Position numbers and translations under genes: made by a program. A DNA stretch of 64,000 nt from Manduca sexta (taxonomy: Eukaryota > Arthropoda > Insecta > Lepidoptera > Sphingidae), in the NCBI RefSeq assembly GCF_014839805.1, contig NC_051138.1, forward strand, positions 10,600,983-10,664,982, read 5' to 3'. Shown piece by piece: positions 1 to 13,130 of the stretch (position 1 is its first letter; every line of letters starts with the position of its first letter). The notes beneath the pieces are model-generated. The model saw only the letters and a program-made list of their open reading frames with translations. It searched no databases and was not told the origin of the DNA.

Positions 1-3000
1 AGGAATGTTTCATTGCTTAATTGCGGAGAGAAACCCAAATAATATAAAAAAAAATAAAAATAACCATTTAGTTTTTTTATATTAACAGCTAAACATTCTT
101 ATCTTTATATCGTCGACCGATCTGCAAAGAAAATGAACATTCCGAACAATTTTTGACACAAATCTTAAATCACAGTAATAATCCTGCTACTATCTGCCTA
201 AATGTCTACCTTCACTTTGTGGAAACCCGGCTAACTATTTTAAGGTTAATCAACCAAAATACATATTAAGAAATTGTCATAAGTGTATGTGAATGCAATC
301 TTGAATATTTTTTGCAGTCACCGACCCAGAATCATATGACGCATATCACGGTTACATGCTTTAGACAAACTCACTTTATTGTAACTAAATTAGCATAATA
401 ACAATAACATGCAATTGCTGTATAAGAGCAACATTTTATGAATTAACAAAATGATGTTAAAAGAATCAAAGCGTTTGCAAATCCAAAATAAGAAACAGAA
501 TGGCAAACAAAACTTTTCGAGAAAAACATTCAATTGACACCTTCTTATCCTCACGATTTAATAAATTACGGATGAAATATATTATACCGGACCAAATTTA
601 ACATAAACAGGTCAAATTGTATGCATCCGCTGGTCAACAAACTCGATATGAGGACAATGGCTGTCTGCAATTGCCAATTTGCCCGAGATTCAGAGAGCCC
701 TATCTAACATGTTGCTTGGTGCTCAAGAAAGTACATTTCTAAGGTAAATATTTTATAAACTAATGTGTAGACTAAGCAAAAACTAACTCTTCAAAAGGTT
801 ATTCGGGCAAAATTGTCCCTCGGAAAAATAGCCGAAAATATCGTAGACAAGACATTGCTTTCTTACAGCTGGGTATCTTTACTCACTGTAGGTAGTTAGT
901 AACCTGTTACGGAGGCAATATTAAAAGGCAAACGAATAAATAAAAGCAACATGAGAATATAATGGACTCAAGTGAATTAAATGCGTACATTAAAATTACA
1001 GATAGTCTAATCGGATATCGAGAATAACGTCAATATTTCGAATACAGTTCATATAAGGCGCTAACGGCATAATAAAAGTTGGTTGATTTGATTTATTATA
1101 AATGAAAACAAAATGTTGATGGCATTATAGTTGTGTAGTTGTATTAGAATTTGTTTATTAGATGTTCAAATGCGAAACAGAAATGTCTCATTGAATTTCT
1201 GTATAGCTAAAATATTATAATATTATAAAAGCCCGTATAATTCTACATTACCGTCAGTTTATGACCAATAAATGGTATGCGTTGAGAGTAGCTACTCACT
1301 TAACGAATATGAATTCTACTAATCGCTACGAGTTTCCTATTAATACTATATCCTGCTAGAAACTTGCCGTCACTTTGCTTGGTCTGGTATTAATTAAATT
1401 AGATTATTATCAAGCCTAACTATAATTTCCCAGCGTTGCTTTATATTTAATCTTTATTGCACAACACTTTTCTTACGCAAGTGGTTGAAATTTTATTAAA
1501 TTATTACGAGGTAATCGCAAATTAATTAGTTTCTTTCTAATTTTTTATGTTTCGTCAATTGTGAAACTCTTAATATCTGGACGAGACATCTGAGGGTGGA
1601 TGAAGGGCAAAATATTCTTAAAGAGGAGTAATATAAAAAAGGAGGAGTTTTTAAGATTTTTCAAATCATTTTAGTACATTTAATTTTTTTGATGTCATTT
1701 TTTGCCTTTACTCGTGTTGCAGAAATAAGTTAGTGGGTACTTAGTTTTTACGAATAGGTCTGTCTTATTTCAAAGTAGAATTGAAGTCCTGGACAATTCG
1801 TTAAAACACATAGAAAACCCATAAGTGTTGCTCGACGAAGATTTGAACCCAGCGCATCTCTAACCACTTGCAGTGAGAGTATTTAATAATATTATGAAAA
1901 AGGACTCTTCGCCCATTCTCATTCCCCTAAAATAAATAGAGTTTTTTGCTTTCTGGTCTAGTTTCTACTTGTTCTTTTCTACGCTATTCCCATATGGGAA
2001 TACTACTTTCTTCTTTCTTTTTGCGAATCCTATCTTTGTTCTTTCTTTCCTTATATCTAAAGTCTTTTTCACATGTTTTTTATTTTCTATCACATTCTAT
2101 AATATGTATGTTAACAAGTGAATTTATTGCCTAATTTCTTAATTACAAAGTGAATGTAATCTTAGATTACATATTTATTTTATCTTATTTTTTATAGGTT
2201 TTTATTTACTACTTCTTTTACTATTTTCTTACTATATTCTAAAAACTTATATCTACTTTCCTTATTTTCGGATATTTAATATTAGGTAGTATTCAGTCAA
2301 AGTATCACTTTGAATCTCACGCTTTATCAGACTTAAAATAATAACTTGGTAATTCCGTTTGGCTTTTAAATCATTTTCATTTTAGTAAAAAGGCAAACAA
2401 TTATTATTGTGAACAAGTAGAGTAAATCGGACAAATCACAATTTATATTAGAGAGCTCGCACATTGACGTTGAGTGCAATAATTCCTATACAAAGACACT
2501 TGACTACATTATATTGAGTACTAATAACATACGCATATAAATTTATCAGGCTCTAATTTGCCATTCACCTATGTTAAATTATGCAAATTAAACTGTTAGA
2601 AATGTATTGTTAAGTATTCAAAATGGCTCCATTTATCATATGACTATACCTGTTAATTAATACACAACTTACTTGAAGTAGTTATAATATCCCAAATTAA
2701 CATGATTGATTGCACTAACAGTGTTCAGCAGTGGACTTCGCAAGTCAGAAGATCGCAGTAAATATAATAAAAGTACTTTTCGGGTTTTTAATTTTTCCTT
2801 TAAAATATTTAAGTCGGAATTCATTATTGCAGATACATGATAAACTAACAGAGAACTTACTACCACGTACTAGTTTGCTAATGCTACTTGATGTAACGGT
2901 ACTTCAGTTTTAAACAAAGCATAGGTGGCATAGTTAGAAATAGTGAAATAGACCGGGGTTAAAAATAAAATTCGGTAATAGCATCGACAGTTACGAACAG

Positions 3001-3521
3001 ACGACAATCAGCCATATCACAATCATGACTGGTGGAAAATTTGCATCCACGCCACAGAGGGGATAGGCGTACTATTGAGGAAATGTAGTTATATTATTGA
3101 TATATTATATATATATATATTATATATGTAATACATACTAATAGTGGCGTTCCGAATTCGATGTTGAATTGAATCTAACTGCAATCCATTCAAACTGACT
3201 TTAGAATAGTGTCAATATTGACAGCTATTTAAAGCGATTTAGCGCTGCAGCGGACTTTAGTTTTAACTCCAGATTTTGAACAAATAGTTTATATGGACAT
3301 TCGTGTCTTTAGATTATAGAATATACGTTAATGTGTTATATAGACAAAATTGTAAATGGTCTTGTTCATGAGAAAATTACATGTTATACAACTTTTGTTT
3401 CGCCGACAACTCTCCATTAAAGTTTGCAACCAAAATTATTTTTGTTAATGGATATTTCAATACAAAAAGATACTTTCTATATACCTACATCGTAACCTTA
3501 AATTTAAAATGAAATACAAAC
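1..3521. other. AT-rich stretch with no clear gene
   Basis: No confident gene is seen. If the minus-strand transporter model is right, this is its second intron continuing past the left edge; I looked on the minus strand for the next transporter exon (a PLGAF or GRR type motif) and found none. A (TA)n tract lies near 3097-3128. On the plus strand a good acceptor (TTTTTTGCAG) precedes a short open stretch at 318-364 that ends in TAG and would read TDPESYDAYHGYML; it could be the terminal exon of a gene starting outside the window, but nothing else supports it. Confidence 0.4.
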
Positions 3522-3657
3522 CAATCCATGATTTTTGTTCACTGTGTTGAATGATGTCAGGGTCAATGGCCTCGATTGAAGGTATGGCTGATGCAGAGTA
3601 TCCCCTAACCAATCCGATGATTAGGAACGCCAATGACGCACCGAAAGTCAGCCATAG
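3522..3657 (-). CDS. Sugar transporter (Tret1/GLUT-like), exon 2
   Basis: This is one internal exon of an MFS sugar transporter of the kind annotated in insects as facilitated trehalose transporter Tret1-like. On the minus strand an acceptor (TTTTGTTACAG at about 3658) opens a frame beginning LWLTFGASLAFLIIGLVRGY, the first membrane helix followed by the RGYSxxxIPSI segment usual at the start of these proteins. It ends near KSWI, with a donor (G/GTTTGT) at 3521. The KSW(I/V) position is where many insect sugar transporters continue into the second helix. The exon is 136 nt and starts in phase 0, which matches the small exon at 26234-26263. Later exons would lie left of the window. The family call rests on pattern recall and is fairly firm; the sugar carried cannot be read from this piece. 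Confidence 0.72.
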
Positions 3658-6600
3658 CTGTAACAAAATAAATAATATTTATATCTAGTTAATAGAACGA
3701 TTCGTAATACATTAAAAAATTAAATGTTGTTTTGTTTTGTTCAAGTAACAAAATAGCGTGTCATGCAGCTTTAATTCTAGTGGTATTTTGCCAAATTTTC
3801 GTTGCTCAAATATTCTGTGGAACCAAAACTGAGGCTTAGGCAGTTCCACCACCTACGGCTTAAGAAGCTTAGTTCCAACATGTTGTAATGTTCCTGCTTC
3901 TCCCAAACACGAATTCCAATTTTAAATATTCGACTGAAAAACTGATAACGGCTCAAAGCAACTAAATTTCCGCTACAAATGTATTTTTATGAAATGTTAA
4001 GTACAAAAAACGAACTAAAATTTCCTCACAATTGTATTTTTGTGACGGCGCAATGTTGTCGACGTGGTGCGAAAAATCGAACTGCAGAAAATTTTACAAA
4101 TAGGAATTCCACACAGCTTTGTCACGAATATGTTAACGATAAAAGGATAACAGAAAAATTATTCTCTATATGTTACCTTAATTGCTTTTTCCAATATTCA
4201 GTCAAAGGTCGATTACTCTATACATTAATGACTTATTAGACTATTAAACGATTATCAAGGAAGATACCATCAGGAAATTGAGACATGATATTGTGTAGGT
4301 CTTACCAATATAAAGAGTGATTCATGTCTTAGACATCCTCATGTAAATAATAACTATAGTAGTGTAGTCATCTATTCTTGTACTTGTGCAATATGAATTA
4401 TTCTCTACGAAACATGAAAAATACGAAAAAAAATCTTCTGTGAAAACAATTTTAAAAAGTAGATGAAAATTTGAAAGATCGTAAAATGAGAAAGCAATTT
4501 CTATTATTTCAAATATTGCCATTAGCAATAGAGGACGCGTGGTGAGGTTAATGTCATTCTCTTTTTATCCCCATACGTAATACGCAAGGGGATATAAATG
4601 CGTTTGATGTCGCAATTCAGCTACATACTGCATCACTTTTAATTATTAAATAAATAAATGTCTTTTCTGTTACTTGAGACATACTCCTTTGACCAGACAT
4701 TTAATCAAAGAGAATTATAATATATATGGAAACTTTGAATGCTCTGGTGCTCGTTTTTTTTGCTAAGACTCAATGACATTTTTGAATAAATCTCTAATCA
4801 GTTAGAGCATAAATCGAATACCACATTAAGTATGGTAATATTATCAAATCGATCTACAAATACATTTGAATATCACAAAACCAATCTACAAAGTATAAAA
4901 TTTTTCACAAGATAGTAAGTAAACGGTTTTCAACAGACAAATTGCTACTATCCTTAAAAAATGGTAAAAATTATAAACCTCAGCTCATTACTGACTATTT
5001 ATAAGGTAATGGAACCACTGATGGTTCACTTAATTTAAAGATCAATGTAAAATTGTTTCATGAAAAAATATAAAGAACGACCTGTGATTAAATTGCAACA
5101 CGGCACTAAATATTATAAAAAAAATTATAATAAAAGAAACAACAAACAAACATAGTATGTCTTTGCATTACTAAACAAAAATACTAATTATGTATTGGTG
5201 TGATATTAGGAACCGGGCTATCTTCGGTTACACCGCCTTATAATATATTAACCTCACTGATTATTAACAATATACATTGTTACCGGGATAGCCCTGGAAA
5301 AAGAGTATTGAAGACAGCTCAAGATCAGTTAATGGTCGCAATCAGGACAATAGGCGCTGAATAGGGTTGACAAATTCACAAATTGATCTATTGGCCTTTT
5401 ATGTCGCCATTTTACTATTACGTGTGGTGCACCTTGCGGCCGCGGCGGAAGACAGTCATTACATTTAAGTGTTACATATGACCAGCATACACACGTATTT
5501 TATCTCTAGTATAACTTCTGTGTTACTTATGTCACGTAATGCTCATAAAATATACTTTATTCTTGATCACTGAAGACTACAGGTGCCTGAGTTTGAAAGA
5601 GGGAGAGGATATCCAAAGGGAATCTAGGATTGAATAACGATACCCCAAAAATTATATAAACCTGCTATAGTTTGTTCAGAAAGAGAACCGTCGTGGCCGC
5701 AAAGTGAAATAACTTTCGAATTTTACATAGCAACCCTTCCCCGCCATTGGGTAAATGTTAAACTCGTTTGTCATGTCGTATTACCTTGTTATAAACGATC
5801 TTGCATGTTGTTTTTAAGATTTTTTGTATAGAAACATACTAGAATTGAACAAAAGAGGTAATTAAGCACAGTAGCGACCTCAAATCCACGACGGTTCTTG
5901 TTCTGGACAGACTATGTATATATTAATTCTCAATGAGCCGTGTTTCCAAGTCATCCGGAATAGATAAAAAAAGCATAATTTTGTATTGTTTGACAATCAC
6001 AATTTATTGGTTAAAACTAGAATTACTGACTGCATGGTATGTACCTTCATAATTGATAGCGCTCTTCAACAATGAATGAAGAATACTCGGCTATAATGAC
6101 TTCTAACTAATAACATCAATATTGAATCCAAATTGATGCTACCAAAGTTGCTACATAACCCTATATAATATGTTTTTCTTCGAAAGGAGATCAAGCTGTA
6201 GAAACCTTTACTTTTTTCAAATAATAGCTCCGGGTTTTTAGATTTAAATTATAAATACTGCCATCTAGCGATGACAACGTACTCTAATATATTCTGCGAG
6301 GCAGGAAAAGCAACCAAACTCTATATATTAAAGCTCTACACGAGGTCCGAACTTACGTCACTAGAGCGCAGTGATCACAGATATTTCCATGGACCTATGA
6401 TTCGTTACGTTTAGGTAATTCATATTAGAAAGAACATGAGATCTGAAAATATAAATAATAAGAAACAAAGTAAGTACCGAATACAAGTTCTATACAGGGA
6501 TAAATAGGTGGCCATCTTAGCTGGGATGTATTATGATAGTCAAAACACAACATTGATTTCAATGGTCACTGGTAATCTAGTTTCCTCAACGTAGGGGGCC

Positions 6601-7170
6601 AAATCACCTCATAAACTAAAAGATATATATAGGTATATCACTTGTATCTCATCTTTAGTGGTACATATAATATGCTAATGTAGATACAATTTTCTATATC
6701 GATATTTAGGCTCTAAATACGAATATATAAAATACACAAATAGAGTCATATAAGAGTGCGTATTTAAAATATATCTAGAATTTGATTATTACTAAGGGAC
6801 GGCATCCATCCTCTTCGGTATCCCACGCGATGTCCTGCGTAGCGCTGGTGTTACAGCTACCGCTACCGCATGCAAACCGTTTTATTTTTACAGGTAAGTG
6901 AAGATTTTTACTAAAATTTATCACATTCGACACCTAATCTTTTTTAGTCATGTAAACTTTTTGAAAATATGTTGTTTAGAATCGGGTGGTACTTAATATC
7001 TAGTTTCATAATTGCCAGTGTTTGAGTTGTTATAATTACTCCATAAGTTACAATCTTGGTAAAATTCTGTTTCAATGGTTTGGGGTAACTATGCGCAGGC
7101 GCACACTTACCTCGCCTTCATAGCTTTGTACATGCGATATGCTTTTTTTTGTTTCAGAATCCAAATACGC
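3658..7170. other. Intron or intergenic DNA, no gene seen
   Basis: AT-rich DNA without recognisable coding sequence. It lies inside the proposed 22.6-kb first intron of the sugar transporter. A short block near 5212 (AGGAACCGGGCT followed by a TTCGGT) recurs near 20838 and is probably a degraded repeat shared by the two places. The 86-codon open frame at 3979-4239 has no similarity I recognise. Confidence 0.4.
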
Positions 7171-7177
7171 GTTGAAA

Positions 7178-7640
7178 ATGCCTCGAGATTACCAGAGGAA
7201 AGCTCCGGATAGATGCCTTGTCACAGATAAACAGCTGGAAACCGCCAAATTATGAATTACATAAGGCACTAGTAAACGAAAAGCTGGCTATCTAGTCGGA
7301 CTTAAGGAGAATACTCTTCGAAAACGTATAAAAGCTGGGAAGACATAGCTGTCTACCAGCTACCAGCATGAGACGATTTTCTTTGACATTCACCCAAAGA
7401 TCAAGATAATGCTATTTACAAACATATCAAACAAAGTGATGATCTTTATTACGGTCTCAGTATATAGAACCTCCAGAAGTTGGTTTATGAGTAGGCTGAA
7501 GTAAATAACATTAAGCATCGATTCAACACGTCATCAAATTTAGCTGGACGGACTGTGTATAATCAAAGTTTCTGGATTCAGACCAAAACATAGAGACATT
7601 TTCTCCGAGGAATATTTGGCGGCAGCTTCAGTAACTGACA
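7178..7640 (+). pseudogene. Decayed pogo-like transposase N-terminal half
   Basis: Reading in shifting frames gives a start MPRDYQRKAPDRC, then LKENTLRKRIKAGK, which is the end of a Psq-type helix-turn-helix, and further on YEXAEVNNIKHRFN followed by SSNLAGRTV. The last part matches the CENP-B-type helix-turn-helix of pogo/Tigger-like transposases, where the order is A-x-NNIKHxFN then LAGxxW. Several stops and frameshifts break the frame, and no DDE catalytic domain is recognisable downstream. I infer an old pogo-like insertion in the transporter intron. Its ends were not found. Confidence 0.6.
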
Positions 7641-7899
7641 TACATGATATTTAGAAAGAAATCAATAATAGGTCTTTTTGATAAATTTAAATCACGCAAA
7701 CATTCCTTACGTAATAGTATACAGTTGTCTTTGTAATAGTATCGATGGCAAATTAAAATGATGTGTACTTTAGAAGACACACGGAATCAAGATTTTTTTG
7801 AATACCAAAAATCCAAAATAAAGATAAGATAGTGCAAAATGATGTTTAATTTTTTTTCTGTATGTATTACAAATTTGAAAAGATAGCTTCTAAAAATAC

Positions 7900-8130
7900 G
7901 ATTAGCGCGCCGTTTTCCGGGGGTAGAGTGTTAATGACCATCAGGCGAGCGGCAGGTTAATTGCACCTGTAGGATATATAGTCACTATTGCGTCTTGTAG
8001 TTATGCATCATAATCATATAACACCAGCTCTGTCTTATATTGTCCCACAGGCCTACTCTACTACAATAGGTGCTGGCCTTTGTTCACCAAAACGGCCTAA
8101 TGCGAGTTAGCAGGCTGGAATACACTTGAT
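7900..8130. repeat. Interspersed repeat fragment
   Basis: A moderately GC-rich block (GCGCGCCGTTTTCCGG near 7905, ACCATCAGGCGAGCGGCAGG near 7937, then AGGCCTACTCTACTACAATAGG near 8050) stands out from AT-rich surroundings and resembles degraded 3' tails of lepidopteran retroelements. The family is not assigned. Confidence 0.35.
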
Positions 8131-9244
8131 GTTCTTATATAGAATTTTTAAATAAGATAAAGAAGTATTTGTAATTAAAATATATAAGTCCACGGGTAAT
8201 TTAAAAAAATAGAGTTCCATGCCTTAACTTGGGCTCGAACATCCGACCCGCATCTCTACAGTTTTATAATTCCATTTGACTATGACTGCTTTATTATTTA
8301 GTTTGTTGAAGAATATGTAAAACTTTCTCTTTTACGATTTATACCTTCTACAGGGTGTCTATTCCAAACATGTACCCTTAAAGATATTTTTTAAAATAAT
8401 ACTAAAATGCATGTTACATTGTAACATTGCCATTGTGCAACTGCTAAACAATGTACCACATAATAGGTATCTACAAAATATTATGGATAGTTCACAATGC
8501 TCATTTTATTGAAACCAAAATAAGTGTCGAAGATTACTGATAAGTGATTTACTAGATTTGTGTGATTACCTGTCAGATTATATAGTTTATATAACGTAGA
8601 TTGAAGCTTATATCTTATATGAGATTAAAGAGTTTTTTCATTCTTTTTTTTTATTTCAAACCGAATTAATTTGTAAGCACTAAATATTTCATCTACATGT
8701 TGAGATTACAGTATTTCACATTTTTTGTTCTGTTTCTGATAACTTGACCTATGATATTTAAAAATAGTTGTACACAATAGCAAACAGTTATTTGTCTCCA
8801 AGTGTCTCTTTTGTTTTAGTTGTTAAAACACGGTCTATCGTTTATTTATTGGATTGAGAAATAAGTTTAATGGATTGCAGTGAAAATTTAATTACATTGT
8901 TATGAGTCATAGTATACCCACGTGGTATGATAGCATACGCACGCGGCTAGCGCATCAGCATGGCTAGCGGTCTTAGTTTCGATTTTAGAACTGGGTCTCG
9001 AATGGTCGTGTCATATATAATATTATAAAAGGTTATCACATCATGGAATAGACAGCAATCTTTACAGAGGACTTGATAAAAGTCGCAAGAAAGTCAATAA
9101 ATAAACACACACCATCTACACTGGGTGAGTATTTGAGTATCTACGTTTCAAGGTCACTATAAGAAATTTTTTATTTCTTTTCCCTCTCATAAGTACCTAA
9201 ATTTATTGTAAATTATGTTGTTTACCACTCAACCAGCCAGTAAA

Positions 9245-9385
9245 TGATTTTCATTCTTTCTGGATATGGCCCGCATCTAGCATCTCAGCATAGCTCGCAT
9301 CTAACAGGTTGATTTTAAAATCTTTAGGAGACCAATGTTTACCAATGCACACATTGTGGCCGATGATGATGATGATGATAAATTA
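9245..9385 (+). repeat. RTE-like LINE 3' tail with (GAT)n end
   Basis: The block contains AAAATCTTTAGGAGACCAATG and ends in a run of GAT triplets at about 9363-9380. This is the same tail as the better preserved LINE end at 10520-10790 (AAATCTTTGGGGGAAGCCC). RTE-type LINEs commonly end in short tandem repeats rather than poly(A), which fits. It is a 5'-truncated relic. Confidence 0.5.
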
Positions 9386-9590
9386 GTAAATAATGGGAAG
9401 AGTAACATTCTCAAATGGCATGCAAATGTCTATACACGATTTAACGATTAAAAATAATTGATGCAGAAACACCTAATTAAAGTTATGCCGATGTTGCAAT
9501 TTACTATCTAAATCTATAAACATAAACGCATGTTATACTTTAACAAAGTTCAAATAAGCACGTTTCACTCCAAAATAACTTTATTTACAA

Positions 9591-10271
9591 CTAGCTTCCG
9601 CTCGCAGCTTCGCCCGCGTGGATTTCGGACTTCAAAAATGGAGGAGGTGCTCAATTTGTCGGGATGTTTTTTTAATGTATGGTGGTATGCAGGTGGTCCG
9701 ATTGTCCGGTCAGGGTCTGATGATGGGATCCTGGTGAAATCGAAGGAAGCTTATAGCATGATTTAGTATTCACGCGTGATGGCTTATTATTAGCGTATTT
9801 CATGTATAACTTTGGTGTTTCTATACCGATTTCTATGATTCTTTTTATGGAATATTTAATAATGTTAACTTTTTTAATTAGGGATGACTGAGAGTGTTAT
9901 AAACGTAAGAGTAGACAAATATAATGAGAAAGCTTCGAACTGCTAAGGTATCGGGAGTTACACGTGTTATTGTGAGTCAACCATAAAAGATAGACATATG
10001 CTGTCGTGGGATATTCTTTACATAATTTTAAGGAGAACATTTCCGTCATACATGATTTCTGTGTAGCTTTAACCATTAAGGTTGCACACGCGACGGAAGC
10101 TTAAAAAATGGAGTAACTTCTCCCGTTTTCCCAACATTTCCCTTCACTGCTCTGCTCCTATTAATTGTAGCGTGATGAAAAGTATACTATAACCAGCACA
10201 GGAGTATGACAAATAATTGTACCAAGTTTCGTTAAAATCCGTCGAGTAGTTTTTGTTTCTATAACGGTTAT

Positions 10272-10320
<49 letters not shown>

Positions 10321-10439
10321 AATTTTACTAATTGCATTTTTGGCATCAGTATCGATCCCTAATCACCCCCTGATATTTATTTTGGAAATATATTTCATGT
10401 ACAGAATTGACCTCTCTACAGATTTATTATAAGTATAGA
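9591..10439 (-). mobile_element. Full-length non-autonomous Helitron (849 bp)
   Basis: Read on the minus strand the element starts with TCTATACTTATAATAAATC at 10439 just after an A, and ends with GCGGAAGCTAG at 9591 just before a T. This is the A/TC...CTRR/T insertion rule of Helitrons. A GC-rich potential hairpin (CGCGGGCGAAGCTGCGAGC) lies just before the terminal CTAG, as expected. There is no Rep/helicase ORF, so it must have depended on another copy. It carries an internal (CAGA)n microsatellite and blocks shared with other copies in the window. It sits inside the proposed transporter intron. Confidence 0.72.
10273..10317. repeat. (CAGA)n microsatellite inside a Helitron
   Basis: About eleven uninterrupted CAGA units follow the block AAAATCCGTCGAGTAGTTT. 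The same block with a short CAGACAGA remnant recurs near 40110-40150 and 42270-42320 in other relics of this repeat family, so the microsatellite grew from a motif that belongs to the element. Confidence 0.85.
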
Positions 10440-10519
10440 TAGATTGATTCGACATGAGTACTCATATGTCTTTTAGTTAACTATTCGAAATACATTGTTT
10501 TGATACGCAATCATATTGA

Positions 10520-10790
10520 AAGTCACCGATCTAACCCCATCGGATTAGCAGGCTGAAGTGGCAGCGGGCAGAGCACATAGCTCGCAGAACTGATGGCCGA
10601 TGGGGCACGAAGATACTGGAGTGGAGCTACGAACTGGCAAGTGCAGCATCGGACGTCCACCCACGAGGTGGACGGATAACCTAATAAAAGTTGCGAGAGG
10701 TCGCTGGATGTAGGCCGCCTCCAATAGGTCGATCTGGAAATCTTTGGGGGAAGCCCATGTTTAGCAATGGATATTTAAAGGAATATTTGG
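10520..10790 (+). pseudogene. RTE-like LINE, reverse-transcriptase ORF C-terminus
   Basis: Translation gives WQRAEHIARRTDGRWGTKIL, then a shifted stretch with RPPTRWTDNL and VARGRW, and a tail that ends near ATGTTTAGCAATGG. The order GHIARRxDGRWG, GRPPTRWxDD, AGxRW is the conserved C-terminal end of RTE-clade LINE ORFs frequent in moth genomes. The frame is broken and the 5' part is missing, as expected for a truncated dead copy. Confidence 0.7.
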
Positions 10791-11600
10791 AATCATTGAG
10801 TCAATTTAGATATAACTTAGACATAAAAAAACTGCTCGATCTCCTTATTAGGTTAATGTAGATAATTTAGATAATACAAATGCCTTCGTACTCCTCATCA
10901 GGTGAATTAGGCCTATATTGACGCGACGCGCGGCTTGTATAGCGCGTAATAACCAATTTGCTGGCTCACTATTATAAAGTTCTATGTGCAAATTGAATTA
11001 TACATATCACATAATTGTAAGTCTTTTTCAGTAAACATTTCCAATAATCCGGAAAGATAAATGTAGGCGGAATCACGAATTATTGTCTTCTAATTTTTAA
11101 CGATATGATAAATTTCGATCTCGTTGCTGCAACATAAGTAAAAATTAACACAGGACCTTGTAATAGTGAGTGAAATATAACCATAAACACTCAACAGTAT
11201 AGTTAATAGTAATAGAGGTCTTTGGTTATAATGCTCGCTTTATAAAACCAAGACAAAGTTTAATTAGTCTAGCGGCAGCATGCCTGGTTTCAATTCCCAC
11301 GAGTAACAAAAAATTCGAAAAAAAAAACAAAACCACATCTGTCCGGGTTTGGAATTTTTACCCAACATGTCGTTAACTAAGCGCGCTATCATATAATGGC
11401 ACGGACTCAAACTCGACCAAATATAGACTCCTTTTTGCGCTGCCTAACCCTTCATGGATAAAGGGGATATAATATGAAAACCACTATCACTAATTTAATA
11501 AATTACAATAATACTGGTTAAGCCTTCGGCCCCTGCGCCCTCAGGTATAAAATTGGCTCATCCTACTTTTTTAAAGTTTAATTCGGCATATCTTCTTTAA

Positions 11601-11868
11601 GGCGATACCTCAAGGTCCATTTTCATACATTTTGTTTCACCTTTAATCTGGGTAACTAAACAAGTATTGGCAAGTAAAGAATTTAAATTCACGTCTAGTT
11701 AGTGATTAATTCTCGCAGTTGAAAGAAAAACGTAAAAATAATTAATAATCATGGATATTTCGGCCTTTAAAATTTAATATGACGAAATTCTTTACTTGCC
11801 AATACTTGTTTAGTTACCCAGATTAAAGGTGAAACAAAATGTATGAAAATGGACCTTGAGGTATCGCC
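11601..11868. mobile_element. Foldback MITE with TTAA target duplication
   Basis: The two ends are an almost perfect inverted repeat of about 84 bp: 11601-11684 (GGCGATACCTCAAGGTCCAT...) against 11785-11868 (...ATGGACCTTGAGGTATCGCC). TTAA lies directly outside both ends (11597-11600 and 11869-11872), the target duplication used by piggyBac-type transposases. The roughly 100-bp centre codes for nothing. The ends do not start with the usual CCC of piggyBac, so the superfamily call is by target site only. Confidence 0.8.
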
Positions 11869-11899
11869 TTAAACAGCCCGTTAATGAATAATTTTCCAT

Positions 11900-13120
11900 T
11901 TAATCCAGGAAAATAGGCCTTAACACAGTCATTGTGCATAAAACAGGTATAAAACAAACTTATAAAATATAAGTATAAATGACGACAATCCAACTTGTTT
12001 TCAATAAAAACTAGTTACTTAAACCAGAAATAATCCTGTTCAAGGTATCAAAATAAAACTATTTTTCGGATTTTGTCGCGGTTTTTTATATAATGATTTT
12101 CTCCCGACGTTCGAAGTCTGCAGCCTTCATAGTCAAGGACGTCTGAGGTGCTGGTCGGCTGGAAAGTCAAAGCTACAATATGTACCTACATTTTACTATT
12201 ATACAAAATGTTGTCAAAAAATGTTAGTGTAAAACAGTGCGATATGATCCGAAACACAGTTTTACTTCGATTATTTCGATTTTCCATTACATTTCCGTAA
12301 ACGTAAGGAATCATTATACTATTCTAGATATATCCAACTAATAATTTGTATTGTACAATCTTTGGATAAGGAAACCTTGAATTGAACCTCTGCGCTGAAG
12401 TTAAATCGAACCTGTATAAAAAAAATATGCCTATTGCCTGTGACATCAAAGCTGTGATTGTTGGTGGCCATTATTTGGAAAAATCTGAGATATCTTAGTG
12501 CACTAGGCAAACATGTAGTAACTTGTATGCGAGGTATAGATCAACTAATGAAAGCTGGCCCGTTCACAGTACTCATTTCGATAAAAACATGTTTCATATT
12601 ATTATAATTGAAGGGTCAGTAAATACATAGATGTCAAAAAACATCACGATATATTTTTGACTTTGTTAATGCGTAGCATCATGAAAACCGACGTATGTTT
12701 ACACAGAAACTAACACACGCACAGTGTGAATGTGTTGTACATGGAAGTTTCGTTATCCTATAGTTATCCGCCTATACCGATATTTTCTAGATTAACCGGG
12801 ACACCTATTCTAAACTGGTGCCGTGTCCCCGTGTATCAGCACGGATGGTAACCGTAATATTTCCCGCACATTGCGGAAAAATGCGATCCCTATACCATCA
12901 CTAGAGTTCAAACCTCGATAGGAGATGGCCATCTTTGCCTTCATAATATAAGAGTATCTCTTACGTGATAGACGCCTATTAACCACACTTTTTAACAACT
13001 AAACACTTTTGCCCGCAGCTCCCACGTGAAACAGTTTTTCCGGGATAAATATTTTCTCAATCAAAGTTTCCTGTTTCGAGTTACAAAACACGTTTAAGAT
13101 ACTAAATAAATAAAACAAAC
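11900..13120. other. Non-coding DNA with repeat scraps
   Basis: No gene is seen. A stretch near 12060-12180 (TTTTGTCGCGGTTTTTTATA, then GCAGCCTTCATAGTCAAGGACG) recurs in diverged form near 42105-42175, marking a shared old repeat. Near 13022-13055 the phrase CAGTTTTTCCGGGATAAA is another frequently repeated block, seen again near 40000. Confidence 0.4.
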
Positions 13121-13130
13121 ACTCATCAGG

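Noticed and set aside
10161..10346. 61-codon frame with SVCLSVCLSVCLSVC repeats
   Set aside because: Translation of the (CAGA)n microsatellite inside a Helitron.
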